From contig JAACJM010000002.1 of NCBI GenBank assembly GCA_013368315.1, positions 1-64,000 on the forward strand: a stretch of 64,000 nucleotides of DNA. The letters are read 5' to 3'. This document shows, piece by piece, positions 34,617-43,992 of the stretch (positions within the stretch are counted from its first letter, which is position 1; every line of letters begins with the position of its first letter). The stretch is from Tetrapyrgos nigripes. Its lineage: Eukaryota; Basidiomycota; Agaricomycetes; Agaricales; Campanellaceae. The position numbers and the translations under genes are program-made. Under the pieces are notes generated by a model. It saw nothing but the letters and a program-made list of their open reading frames with translations. It was not told where the DNA came from and did not search any database.

Positions 34617-36109
34617 ACAGTCATTGATACATCTCCAATAAAGAAGAAAAGCCAGAGAGGTCCATCCACCAAGTTTGGCAACCATCTCGGGAGGGAGACC
34701 ATCCAGTAGATGGAATATGGCACCACCAATATGGAAGCTATGACCTAAGATGTCACACATAGCCTCCTTCTTCCATATGTTGAAACAACAGTTCAAGAAG
34801 TCTGTTTTGACCATGTGCTGAGGCAACCCCTGGTCATTGAAGTATCTGAACATGGAATACTCTTCAGGAATACTCCCATTGAGCTGGTAATGTAGTCTAA
34901 TAGCCTGGACACCACAAATGCCATGATGGTCAGCCAGCCGAGCAGTGAGAATGACTTCAGCACCAAGCTCACAAGTAGATTTGGTCCAAGGGAGGTGGAA
35001 ACTAATGCAGGGAACATCACTTTCTAGCCAGTGTTTAAAAGTGGTGGTGCAAGATGCATGGAAGCAGGTATTAAATTTGGATTTGAAGGGATAGTGAGTT
35101 CACCAAGACGGCAACATGCCAAGAAAGCAACAATGGCCACAGCCCATACTGTGCAGTGAAAGGGTTTAGAGAAGTCGAGGTATTTTTGGAGGATTTGGAG
35201 GTGATGGTAAGTCACTGGTGAACAGAGGGGACACTTAAGGTGAGCACCCTCACGATTACCAGCTCTACATGCCATCTGGACCCAACATTCTCCACCACAC
35301 CAAGGGGCACCCTTCATATCATGCCACATCTTAAGCCCTGAAAGCCAGTTGTTAAGTGAAGAACCCAAAATTTGTCAAGGTTGTCAATACACTCAATAAC
35401 CACCCAAGTCACACAATACGAGAAAACAGGTTATAAGGAGATAAATTGAGAGAGAGAGAGAGAGAGTAGTAAGCAGACTAGGCTCTACACTGCATAGTAA
35501 TAGTACGGAACGGAGACGAAGTGAACGAACTAAGGAATAGGTTACAAAGATAGTGGGTATATAAGTAATATATGAACAGATGGGAAGAAGTAGGTAATAA
35601 TAAATGATACCATGCGGAGATGTCAAGGATGAGAGAATAATAAGTTAAATATGGATAGATGAGGGCACTGGATCATAAAGAATGATTGACAGTGGGAATG
35701 TCCGTGGAGATAGAAAGCGGAGGAGATAAGTATGTGAGTCATAGATCTGGAAAGATGGTAACTATAGACGATGATAGGAAACAGTTGATGTTTATGGGGT
35801 TAAAAGTAGATAGAGTGGTGAAAAGGAAACGAATAGAAAAGAAATGAATAAGCGAGGTGCGATTCGTGACAAATTTTGTCCCAAGTGAAAACCAATAAAA
35901 GCAGCAACAAGAACCTTGTCTGCTGGCATATGGAGATGTTTGTCCACTTTGTATTCATCACAGAACTGTGTGAAATGCAGTGGACCTGCAGTGTAAGTCT
36001 CCAAGAAGGACTCCACAACCGAAATGCCTGCCATCACCTCAGCTAACCTAACGACATCATCTCCATAAACAGCTTTCACCTTGGCCTGATGTTCCAATGA
36101 CCACAGCAA
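34617..36109 (-). pseudogene. DIRS-like tyrosine recombinase, split by a 497-bp insertion and frameshifted
   Basis: The N-terminal core-binding part reads ETYTAGPLHFTQFCDEYKVD and PADKVLVAAFIGFHLGQN (to about 35877). After the insert the frame resumes SSLNNWLSGLKMWHDMKGAP, then CLACCRLGELTIPS, which carries the first catalytic Arg. A frameshift near 35025 leads to HLPWTKSTCELGAEVILTAR. The C-terminus is CDILGHSFHIGGAIFHLLDG and KLGGWTSLAFLLYWR with the catalytic Tyr. The second catalytic Arg (H-S-F-R-I-G in relatives) reads H-S-F-H-I-G. The insertion, the frameshift and the Arg-to-His change make it inactive. Confidence 0.85.
35374..35870 (-). mobile_element. 497-bp insertion in the recombinase gene, flanked by AAATTT
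   Basis: AAATTT occurs on both sides (35368-35373 and 35871-35876). The insert ends are GTCA and TGAC, or TG...CA if read as an LTR shifted by a base. It contains an (AG)n run at about 35450-35466 and no coding frame. It may be a solo LTR or a MITE; no second copy was found in the window. Confidence 0.6.
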
Positions 36110-36220
36110 TTCCCAGTCTTGAAGGCAGTGTTTGGCGAGGACATGTGAGTGTAATGATGAAGGTTGTATTCAGTTCTCTGGTCTGGGCTGTCATGAAGTG
36201 AGATGGGATGAGTTGGCAGC

Positions 36221-36294
36221 TGGTTGCAAAAGTTGAGTTGGTGGCTGGTTGCAAAAGTTGAGTTGGTGGCTGGTTGCAAAAGTTGAGTGGGAAG
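36221..36294. repeat. 25-bp tandem repeat, nearly three units
   Basis: TGGTTGCAAAAGTTGAGTTG plus GTGGC repeats from 36221, 36246 and 36271. It lies in the Pro/Ser/Thr-rich linker between RNase H and the recombinase of the DIRS-like element. Confidence 0.85.
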
Positions 36295-36472
36295 AGGAGA
36301 TGGTGTAGCAGTGTCTGGGAGAATTGGTGAAGGGGCAGGTGAAGGAATGAAATGGTGCATCAGAAGAAGGGAATGTGGAGGGGGAGGCTGATTAACTACA
36401 GTCTCTGAAGGTGCTGGAAGAGATGAAGGGCACGGTACAACATCACTATTCCAGCGGCAAACACCAAGAAGA

Positions 36473-37687
36473 CTAGGCATAATAAATTACAATGCAAAGC
36501 TCCTCCAGTAAATGGAGGGCATTAGGGAGTTGATCAGCCACCACACACTGACCGAGTCGTCCGCGCAACAACTCATCAGCAGGGTTCTTGGCTGATTCAA
36601 CATAAACAAGGGTAGGGAAGAGAAAGAGAGGGTTTAGAATGTCCAACATTCTCCGAATAGACATGTTGATCCAATAGTTGGGACTCCGAGCTTTGGTGAT
36701 GGCCCCAATAGTACCCTGGTTGTCTGAGTGTATAATAATACTCTCATCTTTGAAACCCAGGTGAGCTAACCAGTGGACCAAAAGTTCAACAGCAATAGTC
36801 TCCAACCAACATATATCTTGACCAGGTACCTTCCAGTTATCTGTAAGGCAATAATGAACCCAATTCTGTCCAATGACAATACAAATACCCCAGTCAGTAG
36901 ATGCGTCCACATAAAGGTGATAATCAACTGGTGAAGACCTAGAGACCAGTTGATGATAGTAGGAAGGGTTGGCGAGAGCATCCCGCCACCATTTCAAGTC
37001 CTTCATAAGTATGCAGGAGGGATAACAGTAAATGTAGTAATCACCCTTGAAGGATGATGCAAAGTTGGAAATGGAGGAGAGACAGGTACAACCTTCTCGA
37101 AAGACAAATGAGCAGTGGCAAAGGGTTCCATGGATCTTCTCGACAATCTTGAGCTGGCATTGACTGGACTTGTAGCTGTGGAGGAAGTCGTTGATGTGCA
37201 AGAGGTACTTGAGATGCTTCTCCTCTGGTAAGGAGACCTGCTTCTGTACCAGATCCCAAAGGAAACCTATGAAGACAGTGACAAAATCAAATTCATCATT
37301 GCCTTTATCAACAGTGTGCCAAGGAGCTTTGAGGTCTTCAATTTGCTTCAACATCAGGGCCTTGTTGTAAGGGTACTGGTGAAGCAGAGGTCCAACAATA
37401 TCATTGGAAATGCTGATTGGCTGATTGAAGGTAGCAAAGTCATCCTTGTATCGAGCAACTGGGCTGACACTTCGGGCATCCCAAATGTCAACAACTGCGT
37501 TAGCAATCATGCCAGCATTACTACTGGCCGATGCTGTGCAAAAAGGCACACAGTGGTTGATGTAGAATTCACTGTCTCTACCTTGAAAAACAAGGAAGGG
37601 TTTGTGGTCTGGGAGAGCAGGACAGGTGCAGTGAAATTTTTCGAGGTCAAGGGTACAAATCTTTGTACTGTTAGGAGCTGATGCCAC
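36473..37687 (-). CDS. DIRS-like reverse transcriptase / RNase H
   Basis: 404 codons without a stop. RT landmarks: LDLEKFHCTCPALPDHKPFL, ASSNAGMIANAVVDIWDA, and the catalytic Y-x-D-D as RYKDDFATF. Connection: FIGFLWDLVQKQVSLPEEKH and VEKIHGTLCHCSFV. RNase H acidic residues are all present: YHLYVDASTDWG, ICWLETIAVE and IIIHSDNQGTIGA, then YVESAKNPADELLRGRLG. It converts the element RNA to DNA. The uninterrupted frame suggests this part decayed later than the recombinase. Confidence 0.9.
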   Translation of the reverse strand: MASAPNSTKICTLDLEKFHCTCPALPDHKPFLVFQGRDSEFYINHCVPFCTASASSNAGMIANAVVDIWDARSVSPVARYKDDFATFNQPISISNDIVGPLLHQYPYNKALMLKQIEDLKAPWHTVDKGNDEFDFVTVFIGFLWDLVQKQVSLPEEKHLKYLLHINDFLHSYKSSQCQLKIVEKIHGTLCHCSFVFREGCTCLSSISNFASSFKGDYYIYCYPSCILMKDLKWWRDALANPSYYHQLVSRSSPVDYHLYVDASTDWGICIVIGQNWVHYCLTDNWKVPGQDICWLETIAVELLVHWLAHLGFKDESIIIHSDNQGTIGAITKARSPNYWINMSIRRMLDILNPLFLFPTLVYVESAKNPADELLRGRLGQCVVADQLPNALHLLEELCIVIYYA

Positions 37688-37856
37688 CTACATGGGGTAG
37701 GGTAGGTAAATAGGGATTCATAGGGTCAAAAGGAAGAGTAGAAGGGGGACAGACATGTAGTCTCATAGGGTAGTGCCCCATGACACATGGAGTAGGGTAT
37801 ATTTATGCCTTAGGCATGTAGGGTGTAGGGTAGTAGGGTAGAAAGAAAATACTCAC
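37688..37856 (-). other. 169-bp intron-like interruption inside the reverse transcriptase
   Basis: The RT frame halts at AAKVAEVV and resumes at VASAPNSTKICTLDLEKFHC. Between them lies a stretch with a GTGAGT donor and a TAG acceptor, rich in CCCTAC words. Removing it restores a continuous RT. A spliceosomal intron in a retroelement is unusual, because it should be lost on passage through RNA; a small insertion is the alternative. Confidence 0.6.
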
Positions 37857-37994
37857 CACCTCAGCCACTTTTGCAGCAGTATCAAAATGGGTAGGGAAGT
37901 GTTCCTTCTTTATGTACGAGTTGACCGAAGGCTGTTCAGGTGCTTGCTTGGAGAAATGGCGGCACACTCTGAACTTGGGTGGTAAACCCAGGCC

Positions 37995-38906
37995 TCAGTC
38001 AGACTTCGCTACAATAAGAGGGGATACCAGAACTGGGCATCGCATAATCATCTCAACCTCCTCCAATGTGAAAGGCCCTGAGAAACGACCTGCGTTCTTC
38101 TCTCCTGAAATGTAGTTGTCAACAACTTGTGGGAATTCTTGACATGTAGGGTGATTACAGGGGACATGGGTATGGTTGAGTTTGGGAAGTTCTCCAATAG
38201 GGAAACCATTACGAAGGTTGTTAACAAGAAGAGGATAGAAGTTTGTGAGTTGATGAGAATGAAGAGCCGCTTCGGGAGTGAGAATGTGTTTGAAATTTTC
38301 ATTATGGTTGGGAGATGAGTCAGGAAGACAAGGACGGCAATGAATGGAATCTGAAAAGTCATGATAAGGGAGTGAAAAACTGTTGGCAAGAGATTCCAGA
38401 TAAAAGGAATCTGGAGAAGAGGTGCTTTCGGTCACCTTAGGTGGAGGTATGAGAGCATCTTCTTCAGGCTGATTTCTGCCTAGGGTCAATGACTGTGCAG
38501 TCGTGATGCCAGGTGAAGGCATGGTGGGTGGTACTACCACAGAAAGAGCAGTCCTTGCAATGCCCTTGACCCTTCTTTGTCTCATAGATGTTGAAACTGA
38601 GACAGATTTGTCAGTTGGTGTTGGGTGTGATGAGACTGCAGCCATTGAGTCTCGCCCATCGTAGTGGCTGGCCTGCAGGGTGCTGGGTGACCATGTGACC
38701 AAGGGCTCCACATCTGAGGCAGTAAGAAGGGCCCTTCTTGTCCTTGCCACTTGTTGGAAAGGGCTGTTAGTGGGAAAGTTGTGTGGATGGCACTGAACAT
38801 GACGGACCACTCGCAGGAGGGCAATTTCCAGTAATGGCACCAGCAACCATCTGTCAGCTGATGCTGTAAATCTTTTGCAAAAGTAATGGAAAATTTCCCC
38901 AAACAT
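37995..38906 (-). CDS. gag-like ORF and N-terminus of the reverse transcriptase (DIRS-like element)
   Basis: 303 codons. The first two thirds are Ser/Pro/Thr-rich with little structure. The end, ISGEKNAGRFSGPFTLEEVE then MIMRCPVLVSPLIVAKSD, is the conserved entry into the RT domain of Agaricomycete DIRS-type elements. After the TGA the same frame goes on as GLGLPPKFRVCRHFSKQAPE and SVNSYIKKEHFPTHFDTAAK, so the stop is a lesion (a CGA to TGA change would explain it) and not the natural end. Confidence 0.7.
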   Translation of the reverse strand: MFGEIFHYFCKRFTASADRWLLVPLLEIALLRVVRHVQCHPHNFPTNSPFQQVARTRRALLTASDVEPLVTWSPSTLQASHYDGRDSMAAVSSHPTPTDKSVSVSTSMRQRRVKGIARTALSVVVPPTMPSPGITTAQSLTLGRNQPEEDALIPPPKVTESTSSPDSFYLESLANSFSLPYHDFSDSIHCRPCLPDSSPNHNENFKHILTPEAALHSHQLTNFYPLLVNNLRNGFPIGELPKLNHTHVPCNHPTCQEFPQVVDNYISGEKNAGRFSGPFTLEEVEMIMRCPVLVSPLIVAKSD

Positions 38907-38936
38907 GCTTTGGTGAAGGGCCTTTAAGCAGCCCGG

Positions 38937-40222
38937 TAATAGGCTGTTTCTCTAGTAAGTGCTCTTAGCACACAGAACACAACCAGAAAAACCTATATAG
39001 TTTGTTTTGCAAGTGTATCTAGTAAGTAGAATACTCTTCAATTTAGTCCACAGTTTAGAGATCTTTTGGGGGATTCTTGTAAAGGTTTGCACAAAGGCAC
39101 ACACACAATATCAATTCAACCAGTTCAATTCTATTTGAAGGTGCCAATGCCTTAGACACAGTTTCCAAGTCTCGAGGACACAAGTTATAAACACAAAACA
39201 ACCAACAAATATATTCAACACTGATTTAACCAACACTGTATGTTTAGACTCCATGCGAGTATGATAAGTTTGTTTAGAAGCTCTTGTCCGTGTTTCACAG
39301 TCTCTACCGCTAAATAGGGAGAATCCTGATACTCTACAGTCCGTTGCTTGGGTAGCTACTAGTAATACCTGGTCCTTTTATACTACTCGTAGCTACAACT
39401 ATACAGTTTTACATTTCTTTTCAATGTCCGCTAAAATATATCAAAGAAAACAGAAAATCTACTCTAACCGCTAGTCTGTGAGCATAGTAACTACTGGATC
39501 TAGTAGGTACCTTCTAATTAGGGTATACAGGAAACTTGAATATTATCTAATTTTCGTAGTAGGGATTTCTCTGTCCCTTGCTCCACTCTTTTTACTAGTA
39601 GGGTACTCTCTGATACTGGTGGCTGTAGCCTACCGGACTCAGATGGCTCCACTTATGACTACGCTTCGGAATACCACTAATCCTGTGGGTTTAGGGTATC
39701 CTCGTATCTAGTCTCCTCCTTTTGTTCTCTATAGTTTTGAACGTATACTTATTCCTTTACACTGCTAGTTAAACTTGTACACCACTAATCCAAGTCCAGC
39801 TCTTCAATAGTCATATATCCGAATTCTCTGATGGTGACGTGTCCTTTCGGATCTAGCGGTCTAAGCCTTCGATCTGGGTTTGTAATGCCAACGTGTACCC
39901 GTGAATAGGGGCATTTCTCCTCCTTCTCTATCCCTTGAGTCGTACTAGCGGTATTAGGTTAAGTCTTTGTAGACTTTGTAGTTAGGTGGGTCTGCTACTA
40001 TAGCTGTATCCCCTAGTATGTATCTGTTATAATACTTTGAACAAGTCTTATTCTTATCCATAAGTATTGACCATTAACATCCCTGAGGTTATACACCTAA
40101 TTCCTAGTACTTTGACTAGCAGTTCAGGACTCACTCTAGTCCTTATTATCCATTTAAGAGTAACTTAAACATGTATTAGCGCTAGTTTTGGGTTATTTAC
40201 CGCGAATTTGTACGGCATATCA
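38937..40222. mobile_element. 1,286-bp LTR-like element, copy 1, with CCCGG target duplication
   Basis: Starts TAATAGGCTGTTTCTC and ends TGTACGGCATATCA, with CCCGG directly on each side (38932-38936, 40223-40227). A second, diverged copy lies at about 45433-47142, sharing TACTCTACAGT, CCTTTTATACTACTC, TTCTAATTAGGGTAT and CAGTTCAGGACTCACTCTAG in the same order. No coding frame. Read on the minus strand it starts TGATA, so a solo LTR of a minus-oriented element is likely. It lies 30 bp upstream of the DIRS-like gag start codon. Confidence 0.75.
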
Positions 40223-40324
40223 CCCGGGCAGGGTTTTTGACCAGTGAGTGGCTCTAAGCGAGGTTGCCGACCCTTGGCATCATCTCGCTTAAGTAGATTT
40301 TATTATTTTTACTATATCACAGCA

Positions 40325-42546
40325 CAGACACCCCAATACTGTTTGCTTTAGCAAAAATGGATGGGATTGGATGGAACAGTGAGCGGGGCTTTAGAGGCAG
40401 GTGTGGCGGGTTTTTCCCATGACCCTAGGAGATGCAGGCGTCCAGTAAGGCCCAGAATCTGCAATTGGAATAGGGGTAGTAGCTGTGGCTGACTCAGAAA
40501 ATACAAAATAAATTCCCAGAGCCAGTGATGAAAAATGATATGGTGAGGTAAGGAGGTGTATTTTTGGTCACTAAATCTGAATATCAAATTATATTTGCAA
40601 TATCTGCAGTGGTTGCAAAGATATGGGCAAAATACTGTCCAAATATAGTCAAAGAGCAGAATAGGTACTGGCCATTGCATCAAATCAACTCTGATCTTTA
40701 TGTAGATTGATATTATAGTGCATTTAGACACCCTTGAAGCTGGGAGTATAGTTAATTTTGTAAGGCAATTAAGTCCTGAGGAGCTATTCTCAAAGTAATG
40801 CTTGAAAATGAGAAAATTTGGGATGACCATGGACACTGCATACTATAGTATTCAATATGACTATGGATATGTCTAGTGGGGTATTTTGGGCTCCTGAATC
40901 CGAATATTGACTCGGATAATCCATATCTGCCATGGTTCTCACGCTATTTGATACATATCCCAAAACATAGATACCTGTGGCACCTGCAAATACGCGCTCT
41001 ATAAAATTGTTTGAGGGGGTAAATAGGTGTTATTCAATGTCCTAAACATTAATGTGAGATCATATCTTCCATATTCTCAAGATCCAAGACTCTATTCCTG
41101 GATTATTTCTGAAAAAGAGCAAAATTGTGGATGACCACAGGCACCACATGCTATAGCATTCAATATGACTGTGGATTTGTCTATTAGGGTATTATGGGCC
41201 ACTAAATCTAAATATTCACTCATATAGTCCATATCTGTCATGGTTCCTCCGCTATTTAATGCTTACCCCTCAACATAGATACCTGTGGCACCATCAAATA
41301 TGTATCCTATAAAATTGGTTGAGTAGATAGATAAGTGTTATTTAGTGCCTTGAATACGAATATAAAGTAATATATGCCATATCTTCAACTTACAAGACTC
41401 AACTCTTAATTTATTCTCAAAAGAGCGAAAATAGTACTTTTTTGGACCATATCACAGGCCTATCTTATTCCAGAGGTTATCCTAGATACTGATACTCTGT
41501 ATTCCATCATCTAGTATTATTTCAAAGACAATGAGCTATCCATAATGCCTAGCATGTGTTCCAGCTACATGCAGAAGCTTAAAATCAGACTGAATTGCAT
41601 GTAGTGAAACTTGTAGCACCTAAGCTTATATCTGAGCATGCCTTTCAGTGTGGATCACCAAACTGTCAATAATCAGAGTATTATGGTAGAGGATGTTAGA
41701 GAACTACTTATGATCCAAATAAAATAGCTGGAAGATAGGTATATGTCCCAATGAAGGTGGATAATAGTACTATTTTCGCTCTTTTGAAATTAACTTGAGA
41801 ATTGAGTCTTGTAATTTGAAGATATGGTAAATAAAACTTTATATTGATGTTTAGGGCATTGAATAACACTTTCCTACCCACCTACACTATTTTATAAGAT
41901 CCATATTTGCAGGTGCCATGTTTAGAGGTAAGTGTTAAATAGCAGAAACCATAGCAGATATAGGCAATACAGGTAAATATTCGGATTTAGTAGCCCAAAA
42001 TACCCCAGTAGATATATCCAAAGCTATATTGAATGTCAGAGTATGCAGTGTCCATAGTCATCCCAAAATTTTGCCATTTTCAGAAATAATTCATAAATAG
42101 AGTCTTGGAACTCGAAGATATAATGGATATGACTGTATATTTGTGTTGGGGGCACTTAATAACACTCATTTACTCACCCACACAATTTTATACTATACAT
42201 ATTTGCTGGTGCCACAGGTACCTATGTTTTGGGGTAAGTATCAAATAGCAGAAGAACTGTGAGAGATATGGACTATCTGAGTGCATATTCAGATTTAGTG
42301 ACCAAAAATATCCTAGTAGACATATCTATACCCATACTAGATGAAATAGCATGCAGTGTCCACAGCTGTCCCAATTTTTGACATTTTTAAATATTAATTT
42401 GGGAATAGCTGCTCAGAATCTGATTCCCTGAGAAAATAAACTATATCCCCAGTTTCAGGATGTAATGGGAAAAACACACCAAGACCCTGCCCACTGCTCC
42501 ATCCAATCCTGCCCACTTTTTTGCTAAAGCAGCATTGGGTTGTCTG
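40325..42546. mobile_element. 2.2-kb foldback element with nested tandem repeats
   Basis: The ends CAGACACCCCAATACTG (left) and CAGACAACCCAATGCTG (right, reverse complement) continue inward as GCTTTAGCAAAAA and GGATTGGATGGA on both sides. The arms stay related in reverse complement to the centre: the ACAAGACTCAACTCTTAATT area near 41390 pairs with GAATTGAGTCTTGTAATTTG near 41800. Within the left arm a unit of about 320 bp (ATGACTATGGAT... to ...TTCTGAAAAAGAGC) is repeated in tandem. There are no coding frames and no clear target duplication. The call is a large non-autonomous foldback. Confidence 0.75.
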
Positions 42547-42778
42547 GTAGGAAAATTGTGCTTATTTTTGCAAAAGTAACTCAAAACACACTCCCAGGTG
42601 TAATGCTGGGATGCCAGGATGCAAGGAGTTTTGCTTGCTTCATTAATTCAAAAAATTTGCCACTGGGCCCAGCCATACCATATTTGGAAGGAGAAACTCA
42701 GCCCAGAGACCTGCTAAAAATTCACCAGAACTTTTGCAAAGCACATTCAGTGGTATTTTCCAGACTTTTCCAAAAGTA

Positions 42779-43948
42779 TTACCGCATCTGGTGCATCTGT
42801 ACAGTCTCCCTCACAACCTGCACCTCATGATAATGCTGTGCATAGTTGGTCTGGTTGAAGGTAGTGTTGTGATTCAGATGCCTTAACTGAAGCTCCTTCT
42901 CCACCAGCTTCCAGTGTTTGTAGTTATCAAAGGAGTCAGGCTGGGAGATAAAGAAGTTGCAGTGCTTTTCCCAAAAATCAGAGTAATGGGGATCGCACTG
43001 GACATTGAAATTGTAGAAGTTGTTGAGGGCCTGGCATGCCTTGTGGTGCTGAAGACCTTTGGTAGGATCATTGGCTGGGGCCAACTTCAAAATCTTTGCC
43101 AATGCGTCAAAGTCCACCACAATCTCCTTAACTCCAGATATCGGATTATGCCATGGTTTAGTGGGAAGGCCCAAGCCCATCTCCATCAGGGTGATAAGGT
43201 TCTTGGTGGTGAAAAAAGGAAGGGGAATGTTGCAATGATTGGTGGTGATTTTGAAGAGACTGGGAAAATTGACCAAGACTGGTTGACCTTGTAGCCACTC
43301 GACCAGAGCAAAAACAGGTGCCAGGGTAGGATCCTCCAGGGACAGGGCATCTCCATTACCCCACCCAGTATGGGTAATGGTCGTGCGTACAGCCTGTTCT
43401 TGCAACCATCCTGCATGCTCCTTCACCCTCTGCATCCTCTCTAACTCTTTCTGCTTCTTCTCTGCATCATCCTTTGCGTCTTCTTGCTGAGCCCATAAGT
43501 GGAAATGAAAGCCAAGTATATCACTGAAGGTCTCATGCCATGTTTTCGATTTTCTGATGGTTTGATATTCTTCTTCCTCAATAGTGACCAGAGAAGCAGT
43601 GGGAGAACCTTTAGGCTTCACTGGATTGATCAGGTGTTCAACATTCTTCTGGTGACATGCTGCATTGTCCTTTTCTATCTCGTGGGTCTTGCAGAGGTGA
43701 AACTCAAGAGGAGCAGCCTTGTAAGCCGCTATGATCTCGGGGAAAGTGTGTGTACATGATTTTGACTTGTCAAAATCTTCCATTCGCTTGGAGGAACTGC
43801 AAAGCCAGAGATCCAGCATGATGGTGAGACTAGGTGTTGAGAAAAAGACGCTTCTGAGGGGAGTGAGCATCGGATGGCAGAGGATGCGAGCCAATGAGCT
43901 TGATGAATCCGCCACGTATTGCAGATTCATCAGCAAGGGCACCGCCAC
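42779..43948 (-). CDS. uninterrupted 389-codon ORF of unknown function inside the repeat island
   Basis: One open frame. The likely start is the internal Met at MEDFDKSKSCTHTFPE (about 43783); the upstream part is less protein-like. Visible features: a coiled-coil, Lys/Glu-rich segment EDAKDDAEKKQKELERMQRV near 43450, then a hydrophilic half with KEIVVDFDALAKILKLAP and HHKACQALNNFYNFNVQCDP and a His/Gln-rich end. No transposase, Gag zinc knuckle or membrane segment. Both neighbours are repeats, yet this frame has no stop, unlike everything around it. It could be a transposon accessory gene, a recent gene capture or a domesticated gene. Confidence 0.5.
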   Translation of the reverse strand: MAVPLLMNLQYVADSSSSLARILCHPMLTPLRSVFFSTPSLTIMLDLWLCSSSKRMEDFDKSKSCTHTFPEIIAAYKAAPLEFHLCKTHEIEKDNAACHQKNVEHLINPVKPKGSPTASLVTIEEEEYQTIRKSKTWHETFSDILGFHFHLWAQQEDAKDDAEKKQKELERMQRVKEHAGWLQEQAVRTTITHTGWGNGDALSLEDPTLAPVFALVEWLQGQPVLVNFPSLFKITTNHCNIPLPFFTTKNLITLMEMGLGLPTKPWHNPISGVKEIVVDFDALAKILKLAPANDPTKGLQHHKACQALNNFYNFNVQCDPHYSDFWEKHCNFFISQPDSFDNYKHWKLVEKELQLRHLNHNTTFNQTNYAQHYHEVQVVRETVQMHQMR

Positions 43949-43971
43949 TCTGTCTGCTAGCTTATCCTAAG

Positions 43972-43992
43972 ATAAGTGCTTCGCACTTATCG
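43972..43992. other. short perfect hairpin
   Basis: GATAAGTGC, a TTC loop, then GCACTTATC lies just upstream of the 389-codon frame. No U-tract follows, so it is not called a terminator. Confidence 0.5.

Larger units (their letters stand above)
34617..38906 (-). mobile_element. DIRS-like retrotransposon (gag, RT/RNase H, tyrosine recombinase), degenerate
   Basis: On the minus strand the order is gag-like, reverse transcriptase with RNase H, then a tyrosine recombinase, as in DIRS/Ngaro elements. These integrate with a recombinase instead of a DDE integrase, and no DDE integrase is seen. Defects: an in-frame TGA after gag (37995-37997), a 497-bp insert in the recombinase (35374-35870), and loss of a catalytic Arg. 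The 5' side is cut off by an LTR-like insertion starting at 38937. Element termini (split or inverted repeats) were not found. Confidence 0.82.

Noticed and set aside
37700..37850. CCCTAC-rich tract resembling interstitial telomere repeat
   Set aside because: The words are irregular, not a head-to-tail CCCTAA array, and the tract is bounded by splice-like sites inside an RT frame.
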